This document shows, in pieces, positions 44,871 through 53,300 of a stretch of DNA of 64,000 nt. Below the pieces are notes generated by a model that was not told the DNA's origin, ran no database searches, and was given only the letters and a program-made list of their open reading frames with translations. Numbering within the stretch: the first letter of the stretch is position 1; each line of letters starts with the position of its first letter. The DNA comes from Rhodanobacter thiooxydans LCS2. GTDB taxonomy: Bacteria > Pseudomonadota > Gammaproteobacteria > Xanthomonadales > Rhodanobacteraceae. Location: contig NZ_AJXW01000052.1 of NCBI RefSeq assembly GCF_000264375.1, forward strand, positions 1-64,000. Direction: 5' to 3'. The position numbers and the translations under genes are program-made.

Positions 44871-45752
44871 TTACTTGTTCTTGCCGCCGGTAGCCATGCC
44901 GAGGATCTCCACCGCCTGCTTCTTCAGCGTCGCCGCCACGGCCGGATCGAGCGGCTGCACGTCGCTGCCGACCTGGTGCTGCTTGAGTACCAGCGTGCCG
45001 TCGTCGCTCCAGCCGGCGCGGTCGATCGCGCTGGGTTTGCCGTCGCGGCTGGCCTTGGTTTCCTGCACGATCGCCCACGGCTTGCCGCCCTTGTAGGCAT
45101 AGTCGGTGCTGGTGTAACCCTTGTCGCCGTAGTCGACCTCTTCGCGGATGTACTTCACCTCGCCGGCCTGGCGGAACAGCTGCCAACCGCGCGAATCACT
45201 GGCCTCCAGCTTGGTGCCGTGGCTGATCTTCATGCCGCCGATCTGCGCCTTCGCCTCGGCGAACTCGGCCAGGATCTTCTCGCTGGGCGTCTGCTCGGCC
45301 AGCAGCTCGATCGCCACGCCGTCGTTCTTGCTGCCCTTGGCCAGCACCGGCGCCTGGATCGGCATGGTGTACTTGCGGTCGCCGTCGGTCAGGGACGCCT
45401 GGATCACGTACAGGTCGCCCGGCTTCACTGCGGCCGGGTTGAAGCTCAGCGTGAACGACTGCGGGAACGAGCCGGCCGGCGAGGTCTTGCTGGCCAGCGG
45501 GGCGGAACCCACGGCGGTGGACGACACGTCGACCAGGTTCAGCACCAGGGTGGCGTTCGCCGACGGCGCGGGCGTACCGGCGCGCAGCGTGATCGTACCG
45601 CTCACCTGGCTCGGGACCGGCGCAGCGGCCGCAGCCGTGTTCGCGGAAGCGGGCGCCGCGGAGTCCGTCGACTGAGGCGGATGGGAAGCGTTGTTGCAAC
45701 CAGCCAGAGCCAGTGTCGCAACCGACATCAGCGACAAAACCGTCTTGCGCAT
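44871..45752 (-). CDS. YbaY-type lipoprotein
   Basis: The 293-residue protein has a lipoprotein signal with lipobox LALAGC (cysteine 19), so it is lipid-anchored. A YbaY-like beta domain follows (about 48-150): GTITLRAGTPAPSANATLVLNLVDVS, then DLYVIQASLTDGDRKYTMPIQAPVL. The C-terminal 120 residues (TPSEKILAEFAEAKAQIGG to the end) are a second, unassigned domain. Function of the family is unknown. It shares the terminator at 44801-44834 with the esterase gene. Confidence 0.78.
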   Translation of the reverse strand: MRKTVLSLMSVATLALAGCNNASHPPQSTDSAAPASANTAAAAAPVPSQVSGTITLRAGTPAPSANATLVLNLVDVSSTAVGSAPLASKTSPAGSFPQSFTLSFNPAAVKPGDLYVIQASLTDGDRKYTMPIQAPVLAKGSKNDGVAIELLAEQTPSEKILAEFAEAKAQIGGMKISHGTKLEASDSRGWQLFRQAGEVKYIREEVDYGDKGYTSTDYAYKGGKPWAIVQETKASRDGKPSAIDRAGWSDDGTLVLKQHQVGSDVQPLDPAVAATLKKQAVEILGMATGGKNK

Positions 45753-45922
45753 GGGAAAACCTCATCAACGTGAAATCAAGCACGAGGCCGTTCAGGCGCT
45801 ATGCGCCACGACTCTACGCGGGGGAAGTTCCAAGCATAGCCCAAAAAGCGCCGCCCGGAAAAGTCAAGCCATCCAATGGCCTACCATGCGGCGGCGTACG
45901 CGGCCCGCGACGGCGGCCCGGC

Positions 45923-47221
45923 TCAGCGGCGGTGCAAGGCCCGGTGCGCGATGTCGCGGCGGCAGAATGCGCCGTCGTAGTGGATCCGGCCGAGCGCGGC
46001 ATACGCGCTTTCGCGCGCCGCGGCGAGATCGCTGCCCAGTGCGCACACGGTCAGCACGCGGCCGCCGGCGGTGAGCACGCGCCCCGCCGGGTCGAGGCGG
46101 GTACCGGCGTGGAATACCTTGACGTCGGCCGCCAGCGCCACGTCGAGGCCGTCGATCGCGTCGCCCAGGCGCACCCGGCCCGGATAGCCGCCAGCTGCCA
46201 TCACCACGCCGATCGCCGGGCGCGCGTCCCAACGCGCCCGGGTCTGTTCCAGCCGGCCGTCCAGCGCGGCGTCGATCAACTCGACCAGATCGGACTTCAG
46301 CCGCAGCAGGATCGGCTGGGTTTCCGGATCGCCGAAGCGTACGTTGAATTCGATCACCTTCGGCGCACCGGACTTGTCGATCATCAGGCCGGCATAGAGG
46401 AAGCCGATGAACGGCGCGCCCTCGGCCGCCATGCCGCGCAGGGTCGGCTCGATCACTTCCTTGAGGATGCGCTGCTCGACTTCCGGCGTGACCACCGGCG
46501 CCGGCGAATACGCACCCATGCCGCCGGTGTTCGGGCCCAGGTCGTTTTCGTCGCGGCGCTTGTGGTCCTGGCTGGAGGCCATCGGCAGCGCGTGGCTGCC
46601 GTCGCTCATCACGATGTAGCTGGCTTCCTCGCCGTCAAGGAACTCCTCGATCACCACCCGTGCCGAGGCGTCGCCGAACGCGTGCGCGCCGAGCATGTCG
46701 TGCAGCGCCAGTTCCGCGTCGGCCAGAGTCAGCGCCACCACCACGCCCTTGCCGGCGGCCAGGCCGTCGGCCTTGATCACGATCGGCGCGCCGCCGCTCT
46801 GGTGGACCTGCTCGCGCACGTAGGCCAGCGCCGGATTCAGTTCGGTGAACACCGCATAGTGCGCGGTGGGGATGTTGTGCCGCTGCAGGAAATCCTTGGC
46901 GAATGCCTTGGAGCCTTCCAGCTGCGCGGCGATCGCGCGCGGGCCGAAGATGCGCAGGCCGGCGGCGCGGAAACGGTCGACCACGCCGGCCACCAGCGGC
47001 ACCTCGGGACCGACCACGGTCAGCCCGACCTTTTCGCGCTTCGCCAGCTGCAGCAGGCCATCGAGGTCGTCCGCCGCCACGTTGGCGTTGCGCACGCCCG
47101 GCTCGCGCGCGGTGCCGGCGTTGCCGGGCGCCACGATCACCTCGTCGACCTGCGGCGATTGCCCGAGCTTCCACGCCAGCGCATGTTCGCGACCGCCGCC
47201 GCCGATGACCAGGACCTTCAT
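45923..47221 (-). CDS. purD: Phosphoribosylamine-glycine ligase
   Basis: PurD joins phosphoribosylamine and glycine with ATP, the second step of purine synthesis. The 432-residue ATP-grasp enzyme has the N-terminal MKVLVIGGGGREHALAW, PGNAGTAREPG, the ATP loop GAPIVIKADGLAAGKGV, SSQDHKRRDENDLGPNTGGMGAY and VIEFNVRFGDPETQ. ATG 47221 is the natural start. The terminal HRALHRR is short. The upstream neighbour on the same strand is an acyl-CoA-synthetase-like gene, 106 bases away. Confidence 0.97.
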   Translation of the reverse strand: MKVLVIGGGGREHALAWKLGQSPQVDEVIVAPGNAGTAREPGVRNANVAADDLDGLLQLAKREKVGLTVVGPEVPLVAGVVDRFRAAGLRIFGPRAIAAQLEGSKAFAKDFLQRHNIPTAHYAVFTELNPALAYVREQVHQSGGAPIVIKADGLAAGKGVVVALTLADAELALHDMLGAHAFGDASARVVIEEFLDGEEASYIVMSDGSHALPMASSQDHKRRDENDLGPNTGGMGAYSPAPVVTPEVEQRILKEVIEPTLRGMAAEGAPFIGFLYAGLMIDKSGAPKVIEFNVRFGDPETQPILLRLKSDLVELIDAALDGRLEQTRARWDARPAIGVVMAAGGYPGRVRLGDAIDGLDVALAADVKVFHAGTRLDPAGRVLTAGGRVLTVCALGSDLAAARESAYAALGRIHYDGAFCRRDIAHRALHRR

Positions 47222-47327
47222 TGGGCTGCTCCGTGTGAGGCGCGCCACCCGGCGCAGCCCGACATTGTAGCGGCTGCGCGCTCAGCCGACGGCAACGAGG
47301 CCGCACGCCCTGGCGCGGGCCGGCGGC

Positions 47328-48707
47328 TCAATCGTCGTCGTGCTGGCCGAGCAGGGCCAGCAGCGCCGCGCGCGGCAGCTTGCCGGTCTCGTTGCGCGGC
47401 AAGGCCTCGACCAGCTTCAGCGGACGCGGCAGGAACAGCGGATCGATCGCGCGGCGCAGGGCGTCGAGTATCGCGTGTGCATCCAGCCCCGGTGCCACCG
47501 CCAGTGCGGCAATCCGGTGCACGCCCAGCGCATCGCCGTCATCGAGCTGGAACACCGCGCCGTCGCGCACGCCCGGGATCGCCAGCAGGCGCCGGGTAAG
47601 GTCGCCCAGCGAGGCGCGCTTGCCGGCGATCTCCAGCAGGTCGGCGTGGCGGCCGCACAGGCGGAAGCGGCGGCCGCCGTCGAACAGGCTCACGATGTCG
47701 GCCAGGGCCACCGGCGCGTCCAGCTGCGGCGCCTGCACCAGCGTGCCGTCCGGCTGCGGATGCAGGCTGGCACCGTCATACAGCGACCAGTCCTCGTCCA
47801 CGGCGGGACGCCGGCTGGCGAACACGCAGGTCTCGGTGGAGCCGAACACCTCCAGCAGCGGCGCGCCGAAGCGCTGCTCGGCGCGGCGCGCCAGTTCCAC
47901 CGGCAGCGGTGCGGTGGCCGACACCATCGCCGCGAGCAGCGGCAGCGCGATGCCCGATTCCACCAGTGCGCGCAGGTGCACCGGCGTGGTCACCAGCACC
48001 CGCGGCGCCGGCACCTCGGCCAGCGCGGCGGCCACGTCGGCCGGGAAGAACGGCCGCCCGGCATGCACCCCGACGTCGCCCAGCAGCGGCAGCAGCACCG
48101 ACATCTCCATGCCGTACATGTGCTGCGGCGGCACCGTGGCGACGATCTCGACACGCGGCCCGACCGCTGCGCGCAGCAGCGCCAGGTTGCCGGCGTTGCT
48201 GGCGTGGAAACTGCCCCAGGTCTTCAGGTTCGCACCGGGCGCACCGGTGGAGCCGGAGGTATAGCCGATCGCCACCACCTGCCCGGCCGGGATCGACGGC
48301 CACGCGGCATCGGAATCGAGCAGCGGCGCGGCATCCAGCGGCGGCAACTGCCGGTAGCCGCGCGGGGCCGGATCGAGCGCCTGCTCGCCCAGCGCATAGC
48401 AGCCCGGATGCGCCGCCATCACCTCGTCCACGGCCTGCGGCGCGCGCGAGGAGGGCAGCAGGTTCGCCTGGCCGCGCAGCGCGATGGCGCAGAACGCCAC
48501 CAGGAACGCATAGCGGTCCTCGCACAGGTTCACCGCCGCGGCGGCCGTCGGCAACTCCGCCGCCACCGCCTGCACCTGCGCCAGGAAGCGCGCCGCGCTC
48601 ACCGGCTCGCCGTGGCGCCAGGCCACCACCCGCGCGGCATCGTCTACGCCGAGCAGCGGCAACCGCTGCGGCACCTCGCGCTGGCAGGTGTCATAGACGA
48701 TGGCCAC
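47328..48707 (-). CDS. AMP-dependent acyl/aryl-CoA synthetase-like ligase
   Basis: The 459-residue protein is an ANL-superfamily adenylating enzyme. Motif A3 reads IGYTSGSTGAPGANLKTW, with the usual lysine displaced by a few residues; A5 is FGSTETCVF; A8 is GRHADLLEIAGKRASLGDL; A10 is PRNETGKLPR with the catalytic lysine. It is shorter than typical fatty acyl-CoA ligases. Size and lack of a carrier domain recall the initiating aryl ligases of aryl-polyene/xanthomonadin pathways, but no polyketide-type genes are adjacent, so the substrate is not determined. It lies between purD and tsaC on the same strand. Confidence 0.78.
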   Translation of the reverse strand: MAIVYDTCQREVPQRLPLLGVDDAARVVAWRHGEPVSAARFLAQVQAVAAELPTAAAAVNLCEDRYAFLVAFCAIALRGQANLLPSSRAPQAVDEVMAAHPGCYALGEQALDPAPRGYRQLPPLDAAPLLDSDAAWPSIPAGQVVAIGYTSGSTGAPGANLKTWGSFHASNAGNLALLRAAVGPRVEIVATVPPQHMYGMEMSVLLPLLGDVGVHAGRPFFPADVAAALAEVPAPRVLVTTPVHLRALVESGIALPLLAAMVSATAPLPVELARRAEQRFGAPLLEVFGSTETCVFASRRPAVDEDWSLYDGASLHPQPDGTLVQAPQLDAPVALADIVSLFDGGRRFRLCGRHADLLEIAGKRASLGDLTRRLLAIPGVRDGAVFQLDDGDALGVHRIAALAVAPGLDAHAILDALRRAIDPLFLPRPLKLVEALPRNETGKLPRAALLALLGQHDDD

Positions 48708-48835
48708 GCTGCGTTCTCCCTGGTCTTCGATTCGTCACGCCCCGCAGCATCGCGCCGCACGCCGAACGGCGGCATGAACGGCCGCCGCCGGCGCCTCGCG
48801 CCGGTTCAGCCGATCCGGCACGCCCCCCGGAACGC

Positions 48836-49408
48836 TCAGGCGCGGATGATAGCGCCCGACAGCGCGTCGCGGATCACCGTGGGGCTGGCCTGGCCGCCCA
48901 GCGGGGCGTCCAGCAGGCCATCCAGCGCGTCGCCGAAGTAGCCCGCCACGGTCTGCGCCGTGCGCGCCGGCGGCTGGCCGTGCGGATTGGCGCTGGTCGA
49001 CACCAGCGCGCCGCCGAACGCGCGGCACAACGCGGCGGCCGGTGCGTGCGCGGTGACCCGCAGCGCGATCCCGGCATGCGCGCCGGCGACCCACGCCGGC
49101 ACCTCGGCCGAGCGCGGGAAGATCCAGGTGTGCGGGCCGGGCCAGCTCGATCGCACTTCCCGCAGCACCTCGATCGGCACCGCGGCCAGTGCGATGTAGC
49201 GCTCGACCTGGGCGAAATCCGCGGCGATCAACAGCACGCCCTGGGTCGCCGGGCGCTGCTTCAACGCGAAGATTTTCTCGAAGGCGACGCGGTCATGCGG
49301 ATCGCAGCCGAGGCCGAACACCGCCTCGGTCGGGTACGCCAGCACGCCGCCGCCATGCAGCAGCGCGGCGGCAGCGTCGAGTTCGGCCAGGGTGAAGCGC
49401 TGCAGCAT
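48836..49408 (-). CDS. tsaC: Threonylcarbamoyl-AMP synthase
   Basis: TsaC makes threonylcarbamoyl-adenylate from threonine, bicarbonate and ATP for the t6A37 modification of tRNAs that read ANN codons. The 190-residue protein is the short form (YrdC domain only): YPTEAVFGLGCDPHD with the KQRPATQGVLLIAADF loop, WPGPHTWIFP and STSANPHGQPPA. Its ATG follows the topA stop codon with no gap (stop 49409-49411, start 49408), so it is probably co-transcribed with topA. Confidence 0.95.
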   Translation of the reverse strand: MLQRFTLAELDAAAALLHGGGVLAYPTEAVFGLGCDPHDRVAFEKIFALKQRPATQGVLLIAADFAQVERYIALAAVPIEVLREVRSSWPGPHTWIFPRSAEVPAWVAGAHAGIALRVTAHAPAAALCRAFGGALVSTSANPHGQPPARTAQTVAGYFGDALDGLLDAPLGGQASPTVIRDALSGAIIRA

Positions 49409-51910
49409 TCAGGCCCCGGTCTTGCTGGTCGCAGGCTTCTTGGCGGCGGTCTTCTTCGCCGCCACCTTCTTCGCCGCCACCTTCTTCGCCGCGGTCTTTT
49501 TCGTCGCGGTCTTCTTGACGGTGGCCTTCTTCTTCACCGCCGCACTCTTTGCCGGCGCGGCCTTCTTCGCGGCCGCCTTCTTCGCCGCGGTCTTCTTGCC
49601 GAAACGGCCCTTGCGCACCGGCGCGGCGGCCAGCAGCTGCAGGCACTGCGCCTCGGTCAGCTCCTTCGGTTCCTGCTCCTTCGGGATGCGCGCGTTCTTC
49701 TCGCCGTCGGTGATGTAGGCACCGTAGCGGCCGTTCAGCACCTGCACGCCGTTGCCGAAATCGAGGATCAGCCGGTTCGCCAGCATCTCGAGCTTCTCCT
49801 GCACGATCTGCAGCGCGCGCGGCAGTTCGATCGTGTACGGGTCGTCCTCGGGTTTCAGCGAGGCATAGGTGCCACCCTGCTTGACGAACGGGCCGAAGCG
49901 GCCGATCGCCACGCTGACTTCCTCGCCGTTCGGTGCGCTGCCAAGTTGGCGCGGCAGCTTGAACAGCTCCAGCGCCTCGGCCAGGGTGATCGTGTGCATG
50001 CTCTGGCCCGGGCGCAGGCTGGCGAAGGTGGGCTTGTCCGCGTCGTCCTTGGTGCCGATCGCCGCATACGGCCCGAACCGGCCCAGCCGCACCGAGACCG
50101 GCTTGCCGGTCTTCGGGTCGCTGCCGAGCTCGCGCGCGCCGGTGGCCTCGCTGCGGTCGACCGATTCGGTCTTCTCCTCCACCTGCTGCTTGAACGGCTG
50201 CCAGAAGCGCTGCATCAGCGGCACCCACGCCTCCTCGCCGCGGCTGACCGCATCGAGCTCGTCCTCGAGCTTGGCGGTGAAGTCGTAGTCGACGTAGCGG
50301 GTGAAGTGCTGGGTGAGGAACTTGCTGACCGCGCGGCCCACGTCCGTCGGCTTGAAGCGGCGGCTGTCGAGGAACACGTACTCGCGGTTCTGCAGCACCT
50401 GGATGATGCTGGCATAGGTCGACGGCCGGCCGATGCCGTATTCCTCCAGCGCCTTGACCAGGCTCGCCTCGGAATAGCGCGGCGGCGGTTCGGTGAAGTG
50501 CTGGTCGGCGACGATATCGTGCAGCGGCACCTGCTCGTCCACCGCCAGCCGCGGCAGGCGGCGGCCTTCGTCGTCGTCCTCGGCATTCTTCTGGTCGCGG
50601 CCTTCCTCGTACACGGCGAGGAAGCCCGGGGCGACCACGGTGGTGCCGCTGGAACGGAACGCGGCGTCGCCACCGGCGACGTCGCGCACGGCGAATTCCA
50701 CCGTCACGGTGTTCAACGTGGCGTGGATCATCTGGCAGGCCACCGTGCGCTTCCAGATCAGCTCGTACAGCTTGCGCTGGTCGTCGTTGAGGAAGGCGGC
50801 CACCGATTTCGGCGTGTGCATCGCCGAGGTCGGGCGGATCGCCTCATGCGCTTCCTGCGCGTTCTTCGACTTGGTCTTGTACACCTGCGGCGCGTCCGGC
50901 AGCGCGTGGCCGCCGAAGTCGCGGGCGATCAGCTGGCGCAGCTCGGCCACCGCATCCTCGCCGAGCATGGTGGAGTCGGTACGCATGTAGGTGATCAGGC
51001 CGACATTGCCCTCGCTGCCCAGCGCCACGCCCTCGTACAGGCCCTGCGCCACCTTCATCGTGCGGCTGGTGGTGAAGCCAAGCTTGCGCGCCGCCTCCTG
51101 CTGCAGGGTGGAGGTGGTGAATGGCGCGGCCGGGCGGCGCTTGCGTTCCTTCGAGCTGACTTCGCTGACCGTGAGGCGGCCGCGCGCGGCCTGCTTCAGC
51201 GCGTCGCGGGCGGCATGCGCGCCCGCTTCGCTGGTGAGGTCGAACTGCTCGAACTTCTTGCCGTTGAGCCGGGACAGGCGCGCCGTGAAGTCACCTTCAG
51301 CGTGCCTGAGCTGGGCCTCGACGGTCCAGTACTCGCGCGCCTTGAACGCCTCGATCTCGTCCTCGCGCTCGACGATCATGCGCAGCGCCGGCGACTGCAC
51401 GCGGCCGGCGGAAAGCCCCCGCTGCACCTTGCGCCACAGCACCGGCGACAGGTTGAAGCCGACCAGGTAGTCCAGCGCCCGGCGCGCCTGCTGCGCATCG
51501 ACCAGGTCGTGCGACAACTGCCGCGGCGCGGCCACCGCGGCCTTGATCGCCTTCGGCGTGATCTCGGAGAACACCACCCGGTGCAGCTGCTTGCCCTTGG
51601 TCAGGCCGCGCTCCTTCAGGATCTCGCTGATGTGCCAGCTGATCGCCTCGCCCTCGCGATCCAAGTCGGTCGCCAGGTAGATGTCGTCAGCCTCCCGAGC
51701 GGCCTTGGCAATCGCCTCGACGTGCTTCTGGTTGCGCTCGATCACCTCGTAGCTCATCGCGAAGTCGTGCTCGGTGTCGACCGCGCCCTCCTTCGGCTTG
51801 AGGTCACGCACGTGACCGTAGGAGGCGAGGACCTGGAAGTCCTTGCCCAGGTATTTGTTGATCGTCTTGGCCTTGGCCGGTGATTCGACGATGAGCAAGT
51901 TTTTTGCCAT
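49409..51910 (-). CDS. topA: DNA topoisomerase I
   Basis: TopA relaxes negative supercoils by a type IA mechanism. The 833-residue protein begins MAKNLLIVESPAKAKTI (Toprim domain with the acidic ATDLDREGEAISWH segment), has the active-site tyrosine in GLITYMRTDSTM, and DNA-clamp domains. In place of zinc ribbons the C-terminal part has repeated Topo_C-type modules (LGSDPKTGKPVSVRLGRFGPYAAIG; SVAIGRFGPFVKQG; LNGRYGAYITDG). The last 65 residues are an alanine/lysine tail of AAKK/KKTA units, resembling histone H1 tails. ATG 51910 chosen. Upstream is dprA on the same strand, 122 bases away. Confidence 0.97.
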   Translation of the reverse strand: MAKNLLIVESPAKAKTINKYLGKDFQVLASYGHVRDLKPKEGAVDTEHDFAMSYEVIERNQKHVEAIAKAAREADDIYLATDLDREGEAISWHISEILKERGLTKGKQLHRVVFSEITPKAIKAAVAAPRQLSHDLVDAQQARRALDYLVGFNLSPVLWRKVQRGLSAGRVQSPALRMIVEREDEIEAFKAREYWTVEAQLRHAEGDFTARLSRLNGKKFEQFDLTSEAGAHAARDALKQAARGRLTVSEVSSKERKRRPAAPFTTSTLQQEAARKLGFTTSRTMKVAQGLYEGVALGSEGNVGLITYMRTDSTMLGEDAVAELRQLIARDFGGHALPDAPQVYKTKSKNAQEAHEAIRPTSAMHTPKSVAAFLNDDQRKLYELIWKRTVACQMIHATLNTVTVEFAVRDVAGGDAAFRSSGTTVVAPGFLAVYEEGRDQKNAEDDDEGRRLPRLAVDEQVPLHDIVADQHFTEPPPRYSEASLVKALEEYGIGRPSTYASIIQVLQNREYVFLDSRRFKPTDVGRAVSKFLTQHFTRYVDYDFTAKLEDELDAVSRGEEAWVPLMQRFWQPFKQQVEEKTESVDRSEATGARELGSDPKTGKPVSVRLGRFGPYAAIGTKDDADKPTFASLRPGQSMHTITLAEALELFKLPRQLGSAPNGEEVSVAIGRFGPFVKQGGTYASLKPEDDPYTIELPRALQIVQEKLEMLANRLILDFGNGVQVLNGRYGAYITDGEKNARIPKEQEPKELTEAQCLQLLAAAPVRKGRFGKKTAAKKAAAKKAAPAKSAAVKKKATVKKTATKKTAAKKVAAKKVAAKKTAAKKPATSKTGA

Positions 51911-51949
51911 GAAACGGGATATCCACCAAGTGAACCACCGGCGCTTCCG

Positions 51950-51997
51950 TGCCGGACATATATATAGTTGAAACCATGCCGCACCGACGACTGTCAA
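51950..51997 (-). promoter_or_regulatory. AT-rich candidate promoter of topA
   Basis: On the minus strand a TATATATAT island (51958-51966) lies about 50 bases before the topA start, rare in this GC-rich DNA. TTGACA (51992-51997) stands further upstream, but with a 25-base gap, which is longer than usual for a -35/-10 pair. A supercoiling-sensitive promoter would suit topA; this is a weak call. Confidence 0.3.
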
Positions 51998-52032
51998 GCC
52001 CGGCCGCGCCGCAGGCGTCGCCCGACGGCAGT

Positions 52033-53208
52033 TCAGCCGCCGGGCAATCGCTGGTAGCGGTTGCCCGGCAGACTCGCCACCCGGGCCTCCAGCTCCAGCA
52101 TCATCAGCATCGAGGAAAGTGCGGCAGCCGACCGCCCGGTACGCTGCACAAGTTCATCCAACGTCGCCGGTTCATGACCAAGTTCGGTCAAAAGCCGTCG
52201 ATACCCGGTGTCGCCATCTGTCTCGGCGGGCCCCGGGGCGACACCATCGTCACTCGCGGCCCGCGGCGGCCCGGCCACCGCGCCGTCGGTCGCACCCAGC
52301 CGCGCGGCCAGCTCGCCGCCAAGCATGCGCGCTGCCGGCGTCAATGTCTCGACAATCTCGGTCGCGCTCTCCACCAGCCGGGCGCCGTCGCGGATCAATC
52401 GGTGGCAACCGCGGGCCAGCGGGTGGTGGATGGAACCGGGCAGCGCGAATACCTCGCGGCCCTGTTCGGCGGCCAGTCGGGCGGTGATCAGCGAGCCCGA
52501 ACGCAGGCCCGCCTCGACCACCAGTGTGCCGAGCGCGAGCCCGGCGATGATCCGGTTGCGCCGCGGGAAGTGATCCGGGCGCGCCGGGGTGCCGGGCGGA
52601 AACTCGCTGACCAGCGCCCCCTGCGCGGCAAGCCGCCGGGCCAGCGCGTGGTGCTTGCGCGGGTACACCCGGTCTGCTCCGGTGCCGACCACCGCGAGTG
52701 TCTTCGCACCGGCATCCAGCGCGGCCACGTGGGCGGCGCCGTCGATGCCGTCGGCCATGCCGCTGGTGATGGCGAAACCGGCTTCGGCCAGCGCCAGCGC
52801 GAACGCGCGGGCATGGGTCAGGCCCACCGCACTGGCGCCGCGCGCACCCACGATGGCCACCTGCGGATACAGCAGCAAGCCGGCGTCGCCGACCACGAAC
52901 AGCACCGCCGGCGGCTGCGGGATGTGCTCCAGCTGCGGCGGGAAATCCGCCTCGGTACAGCGCAGCAGCCGATGCCCTGGCACGGCCAGCCAAGCCAGGT
53001 CGGCGTCCAGGCGCGCCTCGTCCGGCCGCGCCAACCAGGCCTGCGCCGGCTCGTCCAGCCGCGCCGCATCGCGGCGCAACTGCGCCAGCGCGGCGCGGAT
53101 GTCGCCGCCGGCCGCATCCAGCTGCTCGCGCAGGCCGCCCGGGCCGAGGCCCGGCGTGCGCAAGGCGATCAGCCAGGCGCGCAGTTCATCAGGATCGTCC
53201 ATGGTCAT
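52033..53208 (-). CDS. dprA: DNA-processing protein DprA (Smf)
   Basis: DprA binds incoming single-stranded DNA and loads RecA in natural transformation. The 391-residue protein has an N-terminal SAM-like region (RAWLIALRTPGLG), the Rossmann-like core (VAIVGARGASAVG, SGMADGIDGAAHVAALDAGAKTLAVVGTGAD, YPRKHH, RRNRIIAGLALGTLVVEA, FALPG) and a C-terminal winged-helix domain (EPATLDELVQRTGRSAAALSSMLMMLELEARV). MTMDDPDEL at 53208 is taken as start; ATG 53202 is close by. comF elsewhere in this window also belongs to competence. Confidence 0.95.
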   Translation of the reverse strand: MTMDDPDELRAWLIALRTPGLGPGGLREQLDAAGGDIRAALAQLRRDAARLDEPAQAWLARPDEARLDADLAWLAVPGHRLLRCTEADFPPQLEHIPQPPAVLFVVGDAGLLLYPQVAIVGARGASAVGLTHARAFALALAEAGFAITSGMADGIDGAAHVAALDAGAKTLAVVGTGADRVYPRKHHALARRLAAQGALVSEFPPGTPARPDHFPRRNRIIAGLALGTLVVEAGLRSGSLITARLAAEQGREVFALPGSIHHPLARGCHRLIRDGARLVESATEIVETLTPAARMLGGELAARLGATDGAVAGPPRAASDDGVAPGPAETDGDTGYRRLLTELGHEPATLDELVQRTGRSAAALSSMLMMLELEARVASLPGNRYQRLPGG

Positions 53209-53231
53209 GGCGGCAGTTTACGGAGCGGGCC

Positions 53232-53264
53232 GCAAAGGAAACGGCGCGGTGGAAGCCGCGCCGT
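53232..53264 (-). terminator. Intrinsic terminator of the LysM gene
   Basis: ACGGCGCGG (53241-53249) pairs with CCGCGCCGT (53256-53264), loop TGGAAG. Read on the minus strand the stem is followed by TTCCTTTGC, a U-rich tail. It lies 36 bases beyond the LysM gene stop and separates it from dprA. Confidence 0.75.
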
Positions 53265-53300
53265 CCTGTAGGCAGATGCCGCAACGCTGGTCGCAGGCTC

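Noticed and set aside
47909-51883. Long plus-strand frame across the ligase, tsaC and topA genes
   Set aside because: The minus-strand genes carry complete catalytic motifs; this frame is Arg/Ala/His-rich shadow sequence.
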